64,000 nt of DNA from Paenibacillus terricola (GTDB lineage Bacteria; Bacillota; Bacilli; Paenibacillales; Paenibacillaceae). Both the position numbers and the translations under genes were made by a program. Of this stretch, positions 45,546-55,219 are shown one piece after another. Under the pieces are notes generated by a model. It saw only the letters and a list, made by a program, of their open reading frames with translations, was not told the DNA's origin and made no database searches. The DNA lies in contig NZ_JACXZA010000006.1 in the NCBI RefSeq assembly GCF_014779765.1, positions 62,001 to 126,000 on the forward strand, written 5' to 3'. Each line of letters opens with the position of its first letter. Positions within the stretch are counted from its first letter, which is position 1.

Positions 45546-46946
45546 TTACTGTTTCCATACCTTGTCGACAGCCGATTGGAATGGCGTTTTATACTTCTCG
45601 ATAACCGTCGATACGGATACGCCCTCACGAATCTCTCCGATGAAATCGTAGAATGGCATTTCCGGATAACCGTTATCGGATTCGACGACTTTAATGCTCT
45701 CGCCTGCGAGCTTCGCGTTGTTCACATCATCTTCGTTGCTGAAATACGACTCCAGGGAAGCTTGTTTCGGATAATCGTAGACAGAGGTGATATCGTTGAT
45801 TTTCTCGTAAATGTATACCAACTGCTCCGGATGCTCAACCGCCTTCGGAACGGTCAAGTAGTTCGGAATGGTTAACAAGGAATGGTATTCGGTCACGCTT
45901 GGACCTTTCGGGAACGGAACAAAACCGATATCGATGTCCGGCATATCCTTGTGGAAATCGTTCGTTTCATAGTCGCTGCCCGCATACATGAGCGTATTGC
46001 CTTGACGGAAGAACTGTCCTGGCTCCGTCCAATCTCCGCCTTCTGTCGGCCTGCCGATCTTCTCCGTTGCTAGCTTGGACAAGAAGTTGAGCACTTCCAG
46101 CGTCTTCGGATCGTCAAGCGTTTGTTTGCCGTCCGCCACCAGGTTCGCTTCGTTCGCAGCCATTGCCGGAACCAACAGAGAATCGCTGGCAAGACCCCAC
46201 GTATCCAGCTTGCCGTCGTTATTCGTATCTTTGTTCGCTTCTTTGGCGACTTCCATGAACGTATCCCAGTTCCAGTTGCCTTCGTTGACATAATCCTGCA
46301 GCGGCTTAATGCCCATCTTAGCCATGAGAGTGCGGTTGTACAGAATCCCGGACGATGCGCCATTGATGCCTGAACGGAAGCCGTAGCCTCTGCCTTCGAA
46401 CTGCGAATATTCATTCGTGTACTGCTGAATGAACACCTTGTCGTTCTTCGTGTATTCGTCAACCGGCCAGAACATATCTTTCTTGACCAACGTTGGAATC
46501 ATCCACGGTCTAGCAACCCTGATAATATCTCCGACCGGTGTTCCGGACATTAGCGATGCCGTTACTTTATCCTTATATTCGCCGTAATCAACGACTACGT
46601 ATTCGATTTTGAAATTGTGTTTCTTCATGAGCGCATCCAGATTTTTCTTTTTCTCAATATTATCCGGATTGTCTTCCTTGATCGATTCATCGTACCACGA
46701 TACCCATTTGATCGTTCTGCCGCCCATGTCGAAATCCATCTCTGGCGTCGTGCTCGCAGGGTCCGCTTCGGCGTCTGTGGATGTTTCTCCTGTATCCTCC
46801 GCCTTCTCTCCAGCAGGAGCCGTCGCCTCTTTGCCGCCTGTATTGTCTGTCTCTGTGCTGCTCTTCTCCCCGCTTGAACCGCATGCCGCCATAAATACGA
46901 GCATCAAACTGCACAACAGCATCCCCATTGACTTACGGAACTTCAT
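45546..46946 (-). CDS. ABC solute-binding lipoprotein
   Basis: Extracellular sugar-type binding protein of 466 residues. The lipobox is FMAACGSSG, so Cys22 is lipidated, followed by a Ser/Thr/Glu/Ala tether of about 45 residues. The mature part contains IKWVSWYDESIKEDNP and NLVADGKQTLDDPKTLEVL, typical of the family 1 binding proteins used with LplB/YtcP permeases. No permease gene is adjacent; a divergent AraC regulator is. The substrate is probably an oligosaccharide (inference). Confidence 0.87.
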   Translation of the reverse strand: MKFRKSMGMLLCSLMLVFMAACGSSGEKSSTETDNTGGKEATAPAGEKAEDTGETSTDAEADPASTTPEMDFDMGGRTIKWVSWYDESIKEDNPDNIEKKKNLDALMKKHNFKIEYVVVDYGEYKDKVTASLMSGTPVGDIIRVARPWMIPTLVKKDMFWPVDEYTKNDKVFIQQYTNEYSQFEGRGYGFRSGINGASSGILYNRTLMAKMGIKPLQDYVNEGNWNWDTFMEVAKEANKDTNNDGKLDTWGLASDSLLVPAMAANEANLVADGKQTLDDPKTLEVLNFLSKLATEKIGRPTEGGDWTEPGQFFRQGNTLMYAGSDYETNDFHKDMPDIDIGFVPFPKGPSVTEYHSLLTIPNYLTVPKAVEHPEQLVYIYEKINDITSVYDYPKQASLESYFSNEDDVNNAKLAGESIKVVESDNGYPEMPFYDFIGEIREGVSVSTVIEKYKTPFQSAVDKVWKQ

Positions 46947-47058
46947 TTGTATGAATCCCCCTTCAGATTCGGCTGCGATAAGGCAGCGCTTTCAAATGTA
47001 TAAGCCTGCAAGGAACATCTTTCGCTAGCAACGTTCCGAACATATGGAAAGTGTATAT

Positions 47059-47075
47059 TTTGACAGGTTGTCAAA
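47059..47075. promoter_or_regulatory. Inverted repeat between SBP and araC-like genes
   Basis: TTTGACA-GGT-TGTCAAA lies in the divergent 331-bp gap, 113 bp upstream of the SBP start and about 200 bp upstream of the AraC start. It could be an operator. No confident promoter was assigned on either strand. Confidence 0.4.
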
Positions 47076-47277
47076 CCATAGAGTTTCTAAATATGATTTG
47101 TAATAAATCAATACAAATGTAAATGACTAGGAGGAAACAACCACTGCCAATTGCCCACCCAACGCCTCAAATCAGACCTTTGCCCTACCTACAATCAATA
47201 GCTGTCCTTGATTTCCTGAACGTTCCATCCACGATTCATACGATAGTCTAAACCATTTTCACTTGGGAGGAATTGCA

Positions 47278-48069
47278 ATGGAGCTCTACTACCATCCCCA
47301 CCTTGTGCCAAATATCTTTCTATTCGTTGAACGCAAATGTTTCCCGGATTGGACCATTCAGAGGTCAACCATCAGTTTTCACGATCTTACGTTTGTCATC
47401 GAAGGCCGAGCCAGCTATTACATTAACGGAGAGAAATACAATGTAGAGGCGGGGGATCTGATTTATGTTCCAGGGGGCAGTGTTCGAGAAGCGCATACCT
47501 TCAAGTCTTGTCCGATGCATGCCTTTCCCTTCAACTTCTATTGGGCTTCGCCGCATAATGATATTCGTCTTCCATTCGGGATCGTAACGAAAAGAATGAT
47601 AACCAAAGAAATCCTGGGTTATATCCGAGAATTCAACCAAGTGTGGATGAGCAAGCAGCCGTTCTATCTCATTCAAGCGCGTGCGATCTTCGAGCTTATC
47701 CTTCATCGCCTGCTGAGCAACTTTGCCCGTCAGTCGAGCATGCAGGTCGATCCGCGGATCAAGAAACTTATCGCATACATAACAGAAAGCTATGCAGAAC
47801 CGCTTAAGATTGGCGACTTAGCGGAGCGCGTGAAACTGAATCCCGTTTACTTAGGCAAGCTCTTCAAGGAAAGCACCGGCTCGACTTTCAGAGAGTTCCT
47901 AAACCGCATACGCATCAATAACGCTGAGATGATGCTGGCGGATGGTGATTTCACGGTAACGGAAACGGCCGAACGCTGCGGCTTTCAGGACATTTCGTAC
48001 TTCAGCAACTTGTTCAAAGAGATGAAGGGCTATCCTCCTTCCGCAGTGAGAAAGATTGCAGAGGGTTAG
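47278..48069 (+). CDS. AraC family regulator
   Basis: Ligand-responsive activator, 263 residues. The N-terminal cupin (about 1-140) carries FHDLTFVIEGRASYYINGEK and VEAGDLIYVPGG. The C-terminal double helix-turn-helix reads LKIGDLAERVKLNPVYLGKLF and FTVTETAERCGFQDISYFSNLF, followed by KGYPPSAVRK. The ATG at 47278 has GGGAGG upstream. It diverges from the binding-protein gene and is likely to control it. Confidence 0.93.
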   Translation: MELYYHPHLVPNIFLFVERKCFPDWTIQRSTISFHDLTFVIEGRASYYINGEKYNVEAGDLIYVPGGSVREAHTFKSCPMHAFPFNFYWASPHNDIRLPFGIVTKRMITKEILGYIREFNQVWMSKQPFYLIQARAIFELILHRLLSNFARQSSMQVDPRIKKLIAYITESYAEPLKIGDLAERVKLNPVYLGKLFKESTGSTFREFLNRIRINNAEMMLADGDFTVTETAERCGFQDISYFSNLFKEMKGYPPSAVRKIAEG

Positions 48070-48193
48070 GGAGCTCGCAGTTCACCTTTTTTAATCAAAA
48101 TGCAGGGTCAGCACCGGTTGAATCGCCTTCATTGCGGGAACGCTGGTAATGATCTGTTCAAAACGCGATAAGCGCGATGGAGGTGCTTGAGCC

Positions 48194-49210
48194 ATGCATA
48201 CGGTATGGAAAGGTGCGATCAGCTTCGGTCTTGTACATGTTCCTGTCAAAATGTTCTCGGCAACCGAGGACAAAGATATTTCGCTTCGTATGATCCATCA
48301 GGAGTGCGGCAGTCCGATTTCCTATGTGAAGACATGTCCTGCATGCGAGAAGGAAGTCGCGATGGACGAAATCGTGAAGGGCTACGAATATGAGAAAGGC
48401 CGCTTTGTTCTGCTCGATAAGGACGACCTTGAGTCAATCGGAGGCGAGCGGTCGAAGACGATCGCCATTCTCGACTTTGTAGCGCTGTCGGATATCGATC
48501 CGATTTATTTTCAGAAAACATACTTTCTGGCGCCGGATCAGGCTGGCGGGAATGCTTACCACCTGCTTATGGAGTCCATGCGAGATACCGGTAAGATCGG
48601 CATAGCGAAAGTATCGATTCGGCAGAAAAGCTCGCTCGCCGCAATCCGCGTCATGGGCGATTGCCTGGCCATGGAGACCATCTACTACCCGGACGAAATT
48701 CGCTCTGTACAGCAGGTGCCCGGACTCGCCGATGTTCAGACGAAACCCGTTAACGAGAAAGAGCTGATGATGGCCAAAATGCTTATCGAGCAGCTATCGA
48801 CGCCTTTCGAGCCGGAGAAATATACCGACGATTACCGCGCCCAGCTCATGGAGCTCATCCAGCATAAAATCGCTGGCGAGGACGTCCGCGTTGCACCGCA
48901 AGCGGAGCAGACGAACGTCCTCGATCTCATGGCCGCGCTGCAGGCGAGCCTCGAGGCTGCGCGCTCGACGCCAGCAGCAGAAGCGCCGCCAGCTGTTGCC
49001 GCTGGGCCAATCGTGACGGCCAGCGGCGCGGGCGATGCCGCCACGGCAGCGGCGAAGCCTGCCGCCAAGCGCAGTCGCAAGGCGGCTGGCGCCGCAGACA
49101 CTGCTGCGGGAGGCCCGATCGCGAGCGATACAGGCGTCGGCAGCGCGGCACCAGAAGCGCCAGCGCCGAAGCCGCGTAAACCAAGAGCGCCGAAGAAGGC
49201 GGCTCAGTAA
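48194..49210 (+). CDS. ku: Ku protein (non-homologous end joining)
   Basis: Homodimeric DNA-end-binding protein of bacterial NHEJ, 338 residues. The Ku core starts MHTVWKGAISFGLVHVPVKM, with ISYVKTCPACEKEV as the zinc-like CPxC region. After residue 250 an Ala/Pro/Lys-rich tail follows, ending KPRKPRAPKKAAQ; such basic tails help DNA binding and ligase recruitment. The ATG has GGAGG upstream. The ligase and polymerase genes follow on the same strand. Confidence 0.96.
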   Translation: MHTVWKGAISFGLVHVPVKMFSATEDKDISLRMIHQECGSPISYVKTCPACEKEVAMDEIVKGYEYEKGRFVLLDKDDLESIGGERSKTIAILDFVALSDIDPIYFQKTYFLAPDQAGGNAYHLLMESMRDTGKIGIAKVSIRQKSSLAAIRVMGDCLAMETIYYPDEIRSVQQVPGLADVQTKPVNEKELMMAKMLIEQLSTPFEPEKYTDDYRAQLMELIQHKIAGEDVRVAPQAEQTNVLDLMAALQASLEAARSTPAAEAPPAVAAGPIVTASGAGDAATAAAKPAAKRSRKAAGAADTAAGGPIASDTGVGSAAPEAPAPKPRKPRAPKKAAQ

Positions 49211-49280
49211 CATTGGAGCCCAGCAATTCCTCACGAGTTTAGCGTAAGTAAGCTTCTTCAATACAATTGTAATAGTCTCA

Positions 49281-49320
49281 CACACAATAGCGATCCACTT
49301 CGGGTCGCTATTGTTGTGTG
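49281..49320. terminator. Hairpin after ku
   Basis: CACACAATAGCGA pairs with TCGCTATTGTTGTGTG (one bulge) around a short loop. There is no T run on the plus strand, so termination may be partial. Confidence 0.5.
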
Positions 49321-49453
49321 CGGACGTCAGACATCATTATCGATCTAATGTGCAGGCTTAGAGGATTAGAGTGCGTTTGGTACACCTCTATACAGTCGAT
49401 ACTATCTATAAAAAGGATTCGGATTAGCATTATTAATGAAGGAGGGTACGGGG

Positions 49454-50428
49454 ATGGCAAAGGCATTACCGTGGTCGGTCGACCAGCCGATTGAGCCGTT
49501 CGAGCCCGTGGCGGCAGAGAAGCCGCCTGAGGGGAATTGGTTATATCAGATCAAATGGGATGGCGTTCGGATGCTTGTCTATGCGGATGGTGACCGGTGC
49601 GAGCTGTTCAATCGACACGGCAATCACAGGACGGCGTTATATCCCGAGCTATTGGATTGGCGGTCGTACTGTTCAGCCACCTCCTCCGTTCTGCTTGATG
49701 GCGAAATTATTGCACTCGGCGCGGATGGGAAGCCTTCCTTTCACGAGGTGATGCGGCGGGATGGCATTAGGCGGACCGATCGTGTGAAACAGGCCGCACG
49801 TGAAGTACCCATCGCTTATATGGTCTTTGATCTCCTCTACTGTGACGGAGAATGGTGGAATAACAAGCCGCTGACGGAGCGGATGCGCAAGCTTGAAGAG
49901 CTGCTGCAGACCAGTCGCCTCGTGCAGCTTGTGCCCTCCTATCCCGATGGATCCACCCTGTTCCAAGTGACGAAAGCGCAGAACCTCGAAGGTATTGTCG
50001 CCAAACAAGCAGACAGCACTTATTCATTCGGCGGCAAGGATGGCCGCTGGCTCAAAATCAAACACTGGGGCGATGTCATCGCCACAATCGGTGGTTACAC
50101 GACCAATGGGGGTATCGTCAATGCTTTGCTAGCAGGGGTTTTTGATGATAAGGGAGGTTTTCATTTTATCGGGAAGGTTGGCACGGGTCGTCTCAAACGT
50201 TCGGAGTGGGCTGCGCTAGCGGATGTGTTCGCACCGGTCCGCCGCAGCACTAGCCCCTTCGTCACCTATCATCGAGATATGGCTGGCGCTGCCTGGGTCG
50301 AACCGCTGCTCACCATGCGCGTCCAATATGCCGAATGGCGCTGGCAGGAAGGCCGTCAGCTTAGACAGCCGATGATCGAGGCACTGCTAGGCACAACTCC
50401 AGCTCCGCCATTCTTCACAACTAACTAA
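49454..50428 (+). CDS. ATP-dependent DNA ligase (LigD ligase module)
   Basis: Seals nicks and ends in NHEJ, 324 residues. The nucleotidyl-lysine motif is YQIKWDGVRMLVY near residue 35, with LLDGEIIAL (motif III), MVFDLLYCDG and LEGIVAKQADSTY (motif IV), and GRWLKIKHWGDV (motif V); a C-terminal OB domain follows. The ATG at 49454 has GAAGGAGGG upstream. In Bacillus LigD the polymerase is fused behind this domain; here it is a separate gene 286 bp downstream. Confidence 0.93.
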   Translation: MAKALPWSVDQPIEPFEPVAAEKPPEGNWLYQIKWDGVRMLVYADGDRCELFNRHGNHRTALYPELLDWRSYCSATSSVLLDGEIIALGADGKPSFHEVMRRDGIRRTDRVKQAAREVPIAYMVFDLLYCDGEWWNNKPLTERMRKLEELLQTSRLVQLVPSYPDGSTLFQVTKAQNLEGIVAKQADSTYSFGGKDGRWLKIKHWGDVIATIGGYTTNGGIVNALLAGVFDDKGGFHFIGKVGTGRLKRSEWAALADVFAPVRRSTSPFVTYHRDMAGAAWVEPLLTMRVQYAEWRWQEGRQLRQPMIEALLGTTPAPPFFTTN

Positions 50429-50485
50429 CTGACTAATGAGTGCAGAATTGTGCTCTCACATGGTATTCACCCCCCCGCCTCCATT

Positions 50486-50668
50486 CTAACGGACCGAAAG
50501 GACGCTATTCATCGTCTATCCTCGCTACTATGTTTCTAACGGACTCAGATGCAACTAATTAGGTGGAATTCACTCTAACAAGCTGTTTTCCACCCCGATA
50601 GCGTCACCGTAGTCCGTTACATCACGAATCGAGCTCTTAGACATTAATTAGGATCCCTACAGTCCGTT
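50486..50668. repeat. Scattered CTAACGGAC repeats
   Basis: CTAACGGAC occurs at 50486-50494 and 50536-50544, and the inverse GTCCGTTA at 50612-50619 with GTCCGTT at 50662-50668. They could fold as pairs. They look like a worn intergenic repeat between the two lig genes; no gene is seen in the 286-bp gap. Confidence 0.45.
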
Positions 50669-50714
50669 CCGTGGTACAGCAAGCAACAAACACATTCGTT
50701 AAGGAGGGATTACC

Positions 50715-51620
50715 ATGTCAGCCAGCTCCAAAGGCACCATCATCATCGACGGCGAGACGATTACGATCTCGAATCCGAATAAAGTGCTGTGGCCAGAGCC
50801 TCGCATTACGAAGGCCATGTACTTGGAGAAGCTGGCGCTGCTGGCCCCGTATCTGCTTCACCATTGCAGCGGGCGCTATATGACAACGATTCGATGGCCG
50901 GATGGGATCGCTGGAGAATCCTTTTATCAGAAAAATTGCCCTGAGCCAGCTCCCGCCTTCGTCCATACCGCTCAGCAAGGTGACATCAACTATGTGCTGC
51001 TTGATTCACTCCCGACGCTGCTGTGGCTCGGCAACCTTGCCTGCCTCGAGTTTCATATGTCCTTCGACCGAATCGGGGAAGCTGTCTACCCTACGGAGTG
51101 GATCATTGATCTTGATCCTTCATTAGAAGAGGAGCCTCGCATCATGGAGGCGGCGGTCATCGTGGGGGACTTGCTGCGGAGCATTGGCGTGGAGTCGATG
51201 CTCAAAACATCTGGCGCAACAGGCGTCCAGCTTATTATTCCATCAACAGGCGACGTCACGTTCGACGAGCTGCGCGTGATGGGTCGCTTCATTGGCACTT
51301 ACCTAACGCAGGCACACCCGCAGCTGTTTACGATCGAGCGAATGAAGGTTGACCGAGGCGATTGTATATATGTCGACTACTTGCAGCACTATCCTGGCAA
51401 AACGATCGCAGCTCCCTACTCACCCCGCGCACGCAAGGGGGCGACGTTGTCGACGCCGCTTACTTGGGAGGAAGCAAGGTCAGGCGCGCGGATCGCAGAT
51501 TATAATCTTCTCACAATTGGCGACCGGCTAAGCCAATACGGGGATCTGCTCTTTCAAATAAAACCGCAGCAATTGCGGCCGATTTACCATTTTGTGAGTA
51601 AAAATACACCAAAAGGTTGA
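50715..51620 (+). CDS. DNA polymerase module of LigD (PolDom-like)
   Basis: Primase-polymerase family enzyme that fills gaps in NHEJ, 301 residues. The catalytic acidic pair is WIIDLDPSLEEEP (DLD) and the third acid lies in GDCIYVDYLQH. The MLKTSGATGVQLIIP loop has Gln where mycobacterial enzymes have His. The N-terminus (ISNPNKVLWPEPRITKAMYL) matches the LigD polymerase start. The ATG has AAGGAGGG upstream. It follows the ligase gene rather than being fused to it. Confidence 0.92.
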   Translation: MSASSKGTIIIDGETITISNPNKVLWPEPRITKAMYLEKLALLAPYLLHHCSGRYMTTIRWPDGIAGESFYQKNCPEPAPAFVHTAQQGDINYVLLDSLPTLLWLGNLACLEFHMSFDRIGEAVYPTEWIIDLDPSLEEEPRIMEAAVIVGDLLRSIGVESMLKTSGATGVQLIIPSTGDVTFDELRVMGRFIGTYLTQAHPQLFTIERMKVDRGDCIYVDYLQHYPGKTIAAPYSPRARKGATLSTPLTWEEARSGARIADYNLLTIGDRLSQYGDLLFQIKPQQLRPIYHFVSKNTPKG

Positions 51621-51744
51621 CCTTCTAGGCTGTGCAATAGGCGTGCGCACCTTCATATTTAGCAGACATGAATTGTAGACAGACCGAATAAATAGGATTA
51701 GAACGTTCGAATACGCACGCCGGCAGAAAGGAGAACAGCCTCAA

Positions 51745-52740
51745 GTGAAACGGTCAACTAAGCCGAAGTGGTCCTTCGTACTGATGCGCGGCGCTGACAA
51801 GTCAGTCCGGCAGTTTAAGGTATCCAGGCGGTCTATCGTAGCCGCTCCGGCCGTCGCCGTCCTTGCGCTGTCAGGGTGTATTGCGGCGCTCCAAATCCGC
51901 TCCGCCTTCAAGATCGATACGCTGCAGGACGAGATGTCCCAGCAATCCAATTCGTTCACCCAAACTGTGCACGGTAAGGATGATTCGATTGGAACTCTCC
52001 AAGAGGAAATCGATCGGTTGAATCGGCAAACCGAAGAGCTGAAGAGCAAGATCAGCGATCTTCGCGAGCTGGAGAGCAAGCTTAAAGTTTTTATTGAACA
52101 ATACGGGCGGCTGACGGAGACGTCCGATTCGAGTATGCCTGCAAATGCAGATCCAGCGACGCTTGACGCACTGTCTGGGCTGCAGCAATCGAGCGGCACT
52201 CCTACTGCTCAAGAGGCTAGAGATCTGATCGCCATTGCCGAGCAGTCGGGGCTTGATTTTCGCCAGATCAGCTCTCTCGTCGATTCAATGGAAGACACAA
52301 TGGAGCAATCGGTGAAGCAAGCGAAAGCTCGCCAAGCGATACTTGATGCGCTTCCGACCGGATGGCCAACCAAGAGCTCATCCAAGATGACGTCGGGCTT
52401 CGGTTATCGAAGCGACCCGTTCACCGGCAAATCGACGTTTCATGCAGGCATCGATATCGGGGGTAAGGTTGGCGATCCGGTATTCAGCGCTGGGGATGGA
52501 ACCGTTGTCGAGACGGGCTCGAGCAACGACAAAGGCAACTATGTCATGATCGATCATCATAACGGCTTGAAGACGGTATATATGCACTTATCGCGTATTG
52601 AAGCGAAGGAAGATGAAGAAGTCGTTCGCGGGGAGAAAATCGGGTTGATGGGAAGTACCGGACGGAGTACGGGGGCCCATGTTCATTTTCAAGTGATGCA
52701 AAAGAATGAACCGGTCAACCCGCTTCGTTATTTAAGCTAA
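51745..52740 (+). CDS. M23 family metallopeptidase (LytM-like), membrane-anchored
   Basis: Zinc peptidoglycan endopeptidase of 331 residues. One N-terminal membrane segment (VAAPAVAVLALSGCIAAL) is followed by a coiled coil (about 55-115) and a C-terminal M23 domain: GFGYRSDPFTGKSTFHAGIDIGG holds the first His and Asp ligands, and GAHVHFQVMQKNEPVNPLRYL the HxH. All metal residues are present, so it should be active. The start is GTG at 51745, with AAAGGAG 11 bases upstream. A bactofilin gene follows by 85 bp. Confidence 0.9.
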   Translation: MKRSTKPKWSFVLMRGADKSVRQFKVSRRSIVAAPAVAVLALSGCIAALQIRSAFKIDTLQDEMSQQSNSFTQTVHGKDDSIGTLQEEIDRLNRQTEELKSKISDLRELESKLKVFIEQYGRLTETSDSSMPANADPATLDALSGLQQSSGTPTAQEARDLIAIAEQSGLDFRQISSLVDSMEDTMEQSVKQAKARQAILDALPTGWPTKSSSKMTSGFGYRSDPFTGKSTFHAGIDIGGKVGDPVFSAGDGTVVETGSSNDKGNYVMIDHHNGLKTVYMHLSRIEAKEDEEVVRGEKIGLMGSTGRSTGAHVHFQVMQKNEPVNPLRYLS

Positions 52741-52825
52741 CAACGTACCCTATGCTTTCGAAGCGAGTTTGTGCTACAGGAAGTGATGCCATGAGGCTGC
52801 GCATTAACTTTTAGGAGGTTCGCCA

Positions 52826-53317
52826 ATGTTCAAGGATTCGAAGAGACTCAGCTTAACGGATACGCTAATCGGGCAAGGCACACATGCCGAGGGGAAGATG
52901 GAATGCGAAGCCGGGCTTCGCATCGAAGGCGAATTTCGAGGCGATATCGACTGCCATGGCGATGTCATTATCGGAGAATGCGGCATTGCTCGCTCGAACA
53001 TTAACGCGCGCGACGTGACGATCGCCGGCAAAGTATTCGGCGACGTAACGACCAAAGGCCGCTTGACCATTACAGCGACTGGCCAGGTGCACGGCAACAT
53101 TAATGCCCATATATTCGTCATGCAGGACGGCGGAATATTTACTGGCGCATGCCGGATGGAACGGACGCAGGACAACAGCCGCTCCCGCCCTCTCGTCGAA
53201 GCCGAGCCGGTGCAGCAGCAGGCAGGAGCGCGCGAGAACAAATCCGAGCAGCCTAACCATGCGCAGAATCAGAATCAACAGAACGGCAAAGACAAACGGC
53301 AGCAGCAAGCCGGTTAA
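52826..53317 (+). CDS. Bactofilin
   Basis: Self-assembling cytoskeletal protein of 163 residues. The beta-helix core (about 15-110) shows the repeating glycine/valine pattern GLRIEGEFRGDIDCHGDVII and VTIAGKVFGDVTTKGRLTI; a Gln/Asn-rich tail follows. The ATG has AGGAGG upstream. Bactofilins are often encoded beside M23 peptidases and guide them to wall sites (established for CcmA/Csd1 systems); the pairing here fits. Confidence 0.92.
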   Translation: MFKDSKRLSLTDTLIGQGTHAEGKMECEAGLRIEGEFRGDIDCHGDVIIGECGIARSNINARDVTIAGKVFGDVTTKGRLTITATGQVHGNINAHIFVMQDGGIFTGACRMERTQDNSRSRPLVEAEPVQQQAGARENKSEQPNHAQNQNQQNGKDKRQQQAG

Positions 53318-53350
53318 CCCATACTTACAGCGTAATATATGCACAACAAA

Positions 53351-53390
53351 GAAGCAGCCCGGTCATCGTGACCGAGCTGCTTCTTCTCTT
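53351..53390. terminator. Bidirectional terminator between bactofilin and ABC permease
   Basis: GAAGCAGC pairs with GCTGCTTC, with an inner GGTC/GACC stem. TTCTTCTCTT follows on the plus strand and TTTGTTGTG on the minus strand. Confidence 0.75.
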
Positions 53391-53391
53391 A

Positions 53392-54189
53392 TTAAGACGT
53401 AATGTCTCGTCTCGTGAACTGCCACCAAGTGATGAACATGAACACGATATAATACACAATGAGAACGGCCAATGAGAACATAATCGTGTGATCATGCGTT
53501 ACATCAGACGCATTGTTCAAGTACTGTGTCAGATTGCTCTGCATGAACCAGAAGTAATCTTTCCATGGTTTGTCGATCAAGGACATAAGGCCAGCAAGCG
53601 TGTCGCTCATGAACATCAGGAATAACGAGAGACCGATCGACAAGCCGCCGCTGCGGAATACCGTCGACAGCAGGAATGAGATCGTGATCGTCGTCAGCAC
53701 CATGCTGACGTACTGAAGACCAAGGCCCGACAGCACGTAGCCCCATACCGATCCAGTTGCCTGCTCAGTCGTCAGCTCCTGCATCGAGCCGGATGAGAAC
53801 CCGAAGAATATACCGTTCCAGAGATATGTCCATACGAACAACACAGCAAGGAAGAATATAGCGAATTGGAGAAGCGAAATGTACTTGGATAGCAGTACCT
53901 TCGATCTCGACCAAGGGCGAATAAGCAGCAGCTTAATCGTACCCGAGGAGAATTCGCCCGCCACGCTGTCTGCCGCGACGATAACCGTGAAGATCGTAAC
54001 GAGAGATGTACCGGCCATAACCTCGTTGAGCAGAACCGTCCACATCGACTTAACGCCTTCGCCGATCGACAGCACCACAATCGAAGCAGCCAGCATGATG
54101 ACAAGCATAATGCCCATCATAATCCACGTACGCAGACGGGAGTAGATCTTCATATTCTCATTGCGTACCAACTCCATGAAGTTACCCAA
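53392..54189 (-). CDS. ABC-2 type transporter permease
   Basis: Membrane subunit of an exporter, 265 residues with six segments. The start region reads GNFMELVRNENMKIYSRLRT, a usual opening for NatB/YthQ-type permeases, and FSSGTIKLLLIRPWSRSKVLLSKY is the family motif before the second segment. The start TTG at 54189 has GGAGG eight bases upstream; ATG at 54177 is the alternative. It overlaps the ATPase gene by a few bases. The substrate is unknown. Confidence 0.87.
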   Translation of the reverse strand: MGNFMELVRNENMKIYSRLRTWIMMGIMLVIMLAASIVVLSIGEGVKSMWTVLLNEVMAGTSLVTIFTVIVAADSVAGEFSSGTIKLLLIRPWSRSKVLLSKYISLLQFAIFFLAVLFVWTYLWNGIFFGFSSGSMQELTTEQATGSVWGYVLSGLGLQYVSMVLTTITISFLLSTVFRSGGLSIGLSLFLMFMSDTLAGLMSLIDKPWKDYFWFMQSNLTQYLNNASDVTHDHTIMFSLAVLIVYYIVFMFITWWQFTRRDITS

Positions 54190-55096
54190 CCGTCTCACCT
54201 CCCGTTACTTCCAAGAACTGCTCTTCAAGCGATTTGACATGCGTACGGAAGCCATATACTTTGAGACCTGCCGAGACGAGCTGCGCATTGATCCATGCTG
54301 CCGTCTCGCGGTCTGTATCCAGTTCGATTCCATCCTTCGTCACAACAGCCGAGTGCTGCGCAAGCAGCTCGAGCGCTTCGGCCGGACGATCGACTTCGAA
54401 CCGATAACGGCCGACAGCATCCTTCGCTGGACCATCTTGCAATATGACCCGCTCATCGATCAGCTTGCCGTTCTGAATAATCGCAACACGGTCGCACATC
54501 AATTCCATCTCGCTGAGCAAGTGACTGGATACGAAGACGGTAATGCCTTCGCTCTTCGCCAGATGGCGAAGGTAATCGCGCAGCTCGCGAATGCCGACAG
54601 GGTCCAGACCGTTCGTCGGCTCATCGAGAATGAGCAGCGATGGCTTATGCATGATCGCCTGCGCTACGCCAAGACGCTGACGCATGCCAAGCGAGTACGT
54701 CTTCACTTTATCGTGAATGCGTCCCTGCAGTCCGACGAGCTTCACGACCTCATCGATACGCTGACGCGTAATGCCAGGCACCATCCGAGCGTAGTGGATC
54801 AGATTCTTGTAGCCGGACATATATTTGTACATCTCCGGATTCTCGACGATTGCGCCAACTTGACGAATCGCTTTCTCGAAATTGTCCGCGATGCTATGTC
54901 CCTTGATCGTAATTTGACCTTCAGTGAGCTTCATCAAACCGACCATCATCCGAATGGTCGTTGTCTTACCGGAACCGTTCGGTCCTAGAAATCCGTAAAC
55001 TTCACCAGGGTGCAAATCGAGTGTTAGATGATCGATAATAGTTCGATTGCCGATTCGCTTCGTAACGTTCGACAATTGAACAATCGGTTCACTCAT
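54182..55096 (-). CDS. ABC transporter ATP-binding protein
   Basis: ATPase of the exporter, 304 residues. Walker A is GPNGSGKTTTIRMMVGLM, the Q-loop and the signature TYSLGMRQRLGVAQAIM follow, and Walker B is LLILDEPTNGLDP. The C-terminal 80 residues form the usual DUF4162-like extension. The ATG has GGAGGCAG upstream. Bacitracin- or antimicrobial-peptide-type exporters share this architecture, but there is no adjacent two-component system, so the cargo is open. Confidence 0.93.
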   Translation of the reverse strand: MSEPIVQLSNVTKRIGNRTIIDHLTLDLHPGEVYGFLGPNGSGKTTTIRMMVGLMKLTEGQITIKGHSIADNFEKAIRQVGAIVENPEMYKYMSGYKNLIHYARMVPGITRQRIDEVVKLVGLQGRIHDKVKTYSLGMRQRLGVAQAIMHKPSLLILDEPTNGLDPVGIRELRDYLRHLAKSEGITVFVSSHLLSEMELMCDRVAIIQNGKLIDERVILQDGPAKDAVGRYRFEVDRPAEALELLAQHSAVVTKDGIELDTDRETAAWINAQLVSAGLKVYGFRTHVKSLEEQFLEVTGGETVG

Positions 55097-55219
55097 TGCG
55101 CTGCCTCCTCAAATATAATTACCAATTTTTTAATTATACACGAATTGGTAGCCGCAATAAATTGATTTAATAAAACTTAAGGTCCGCCGGCACACTTGGA
55201 CGGTGTGGACGGCGAACCT

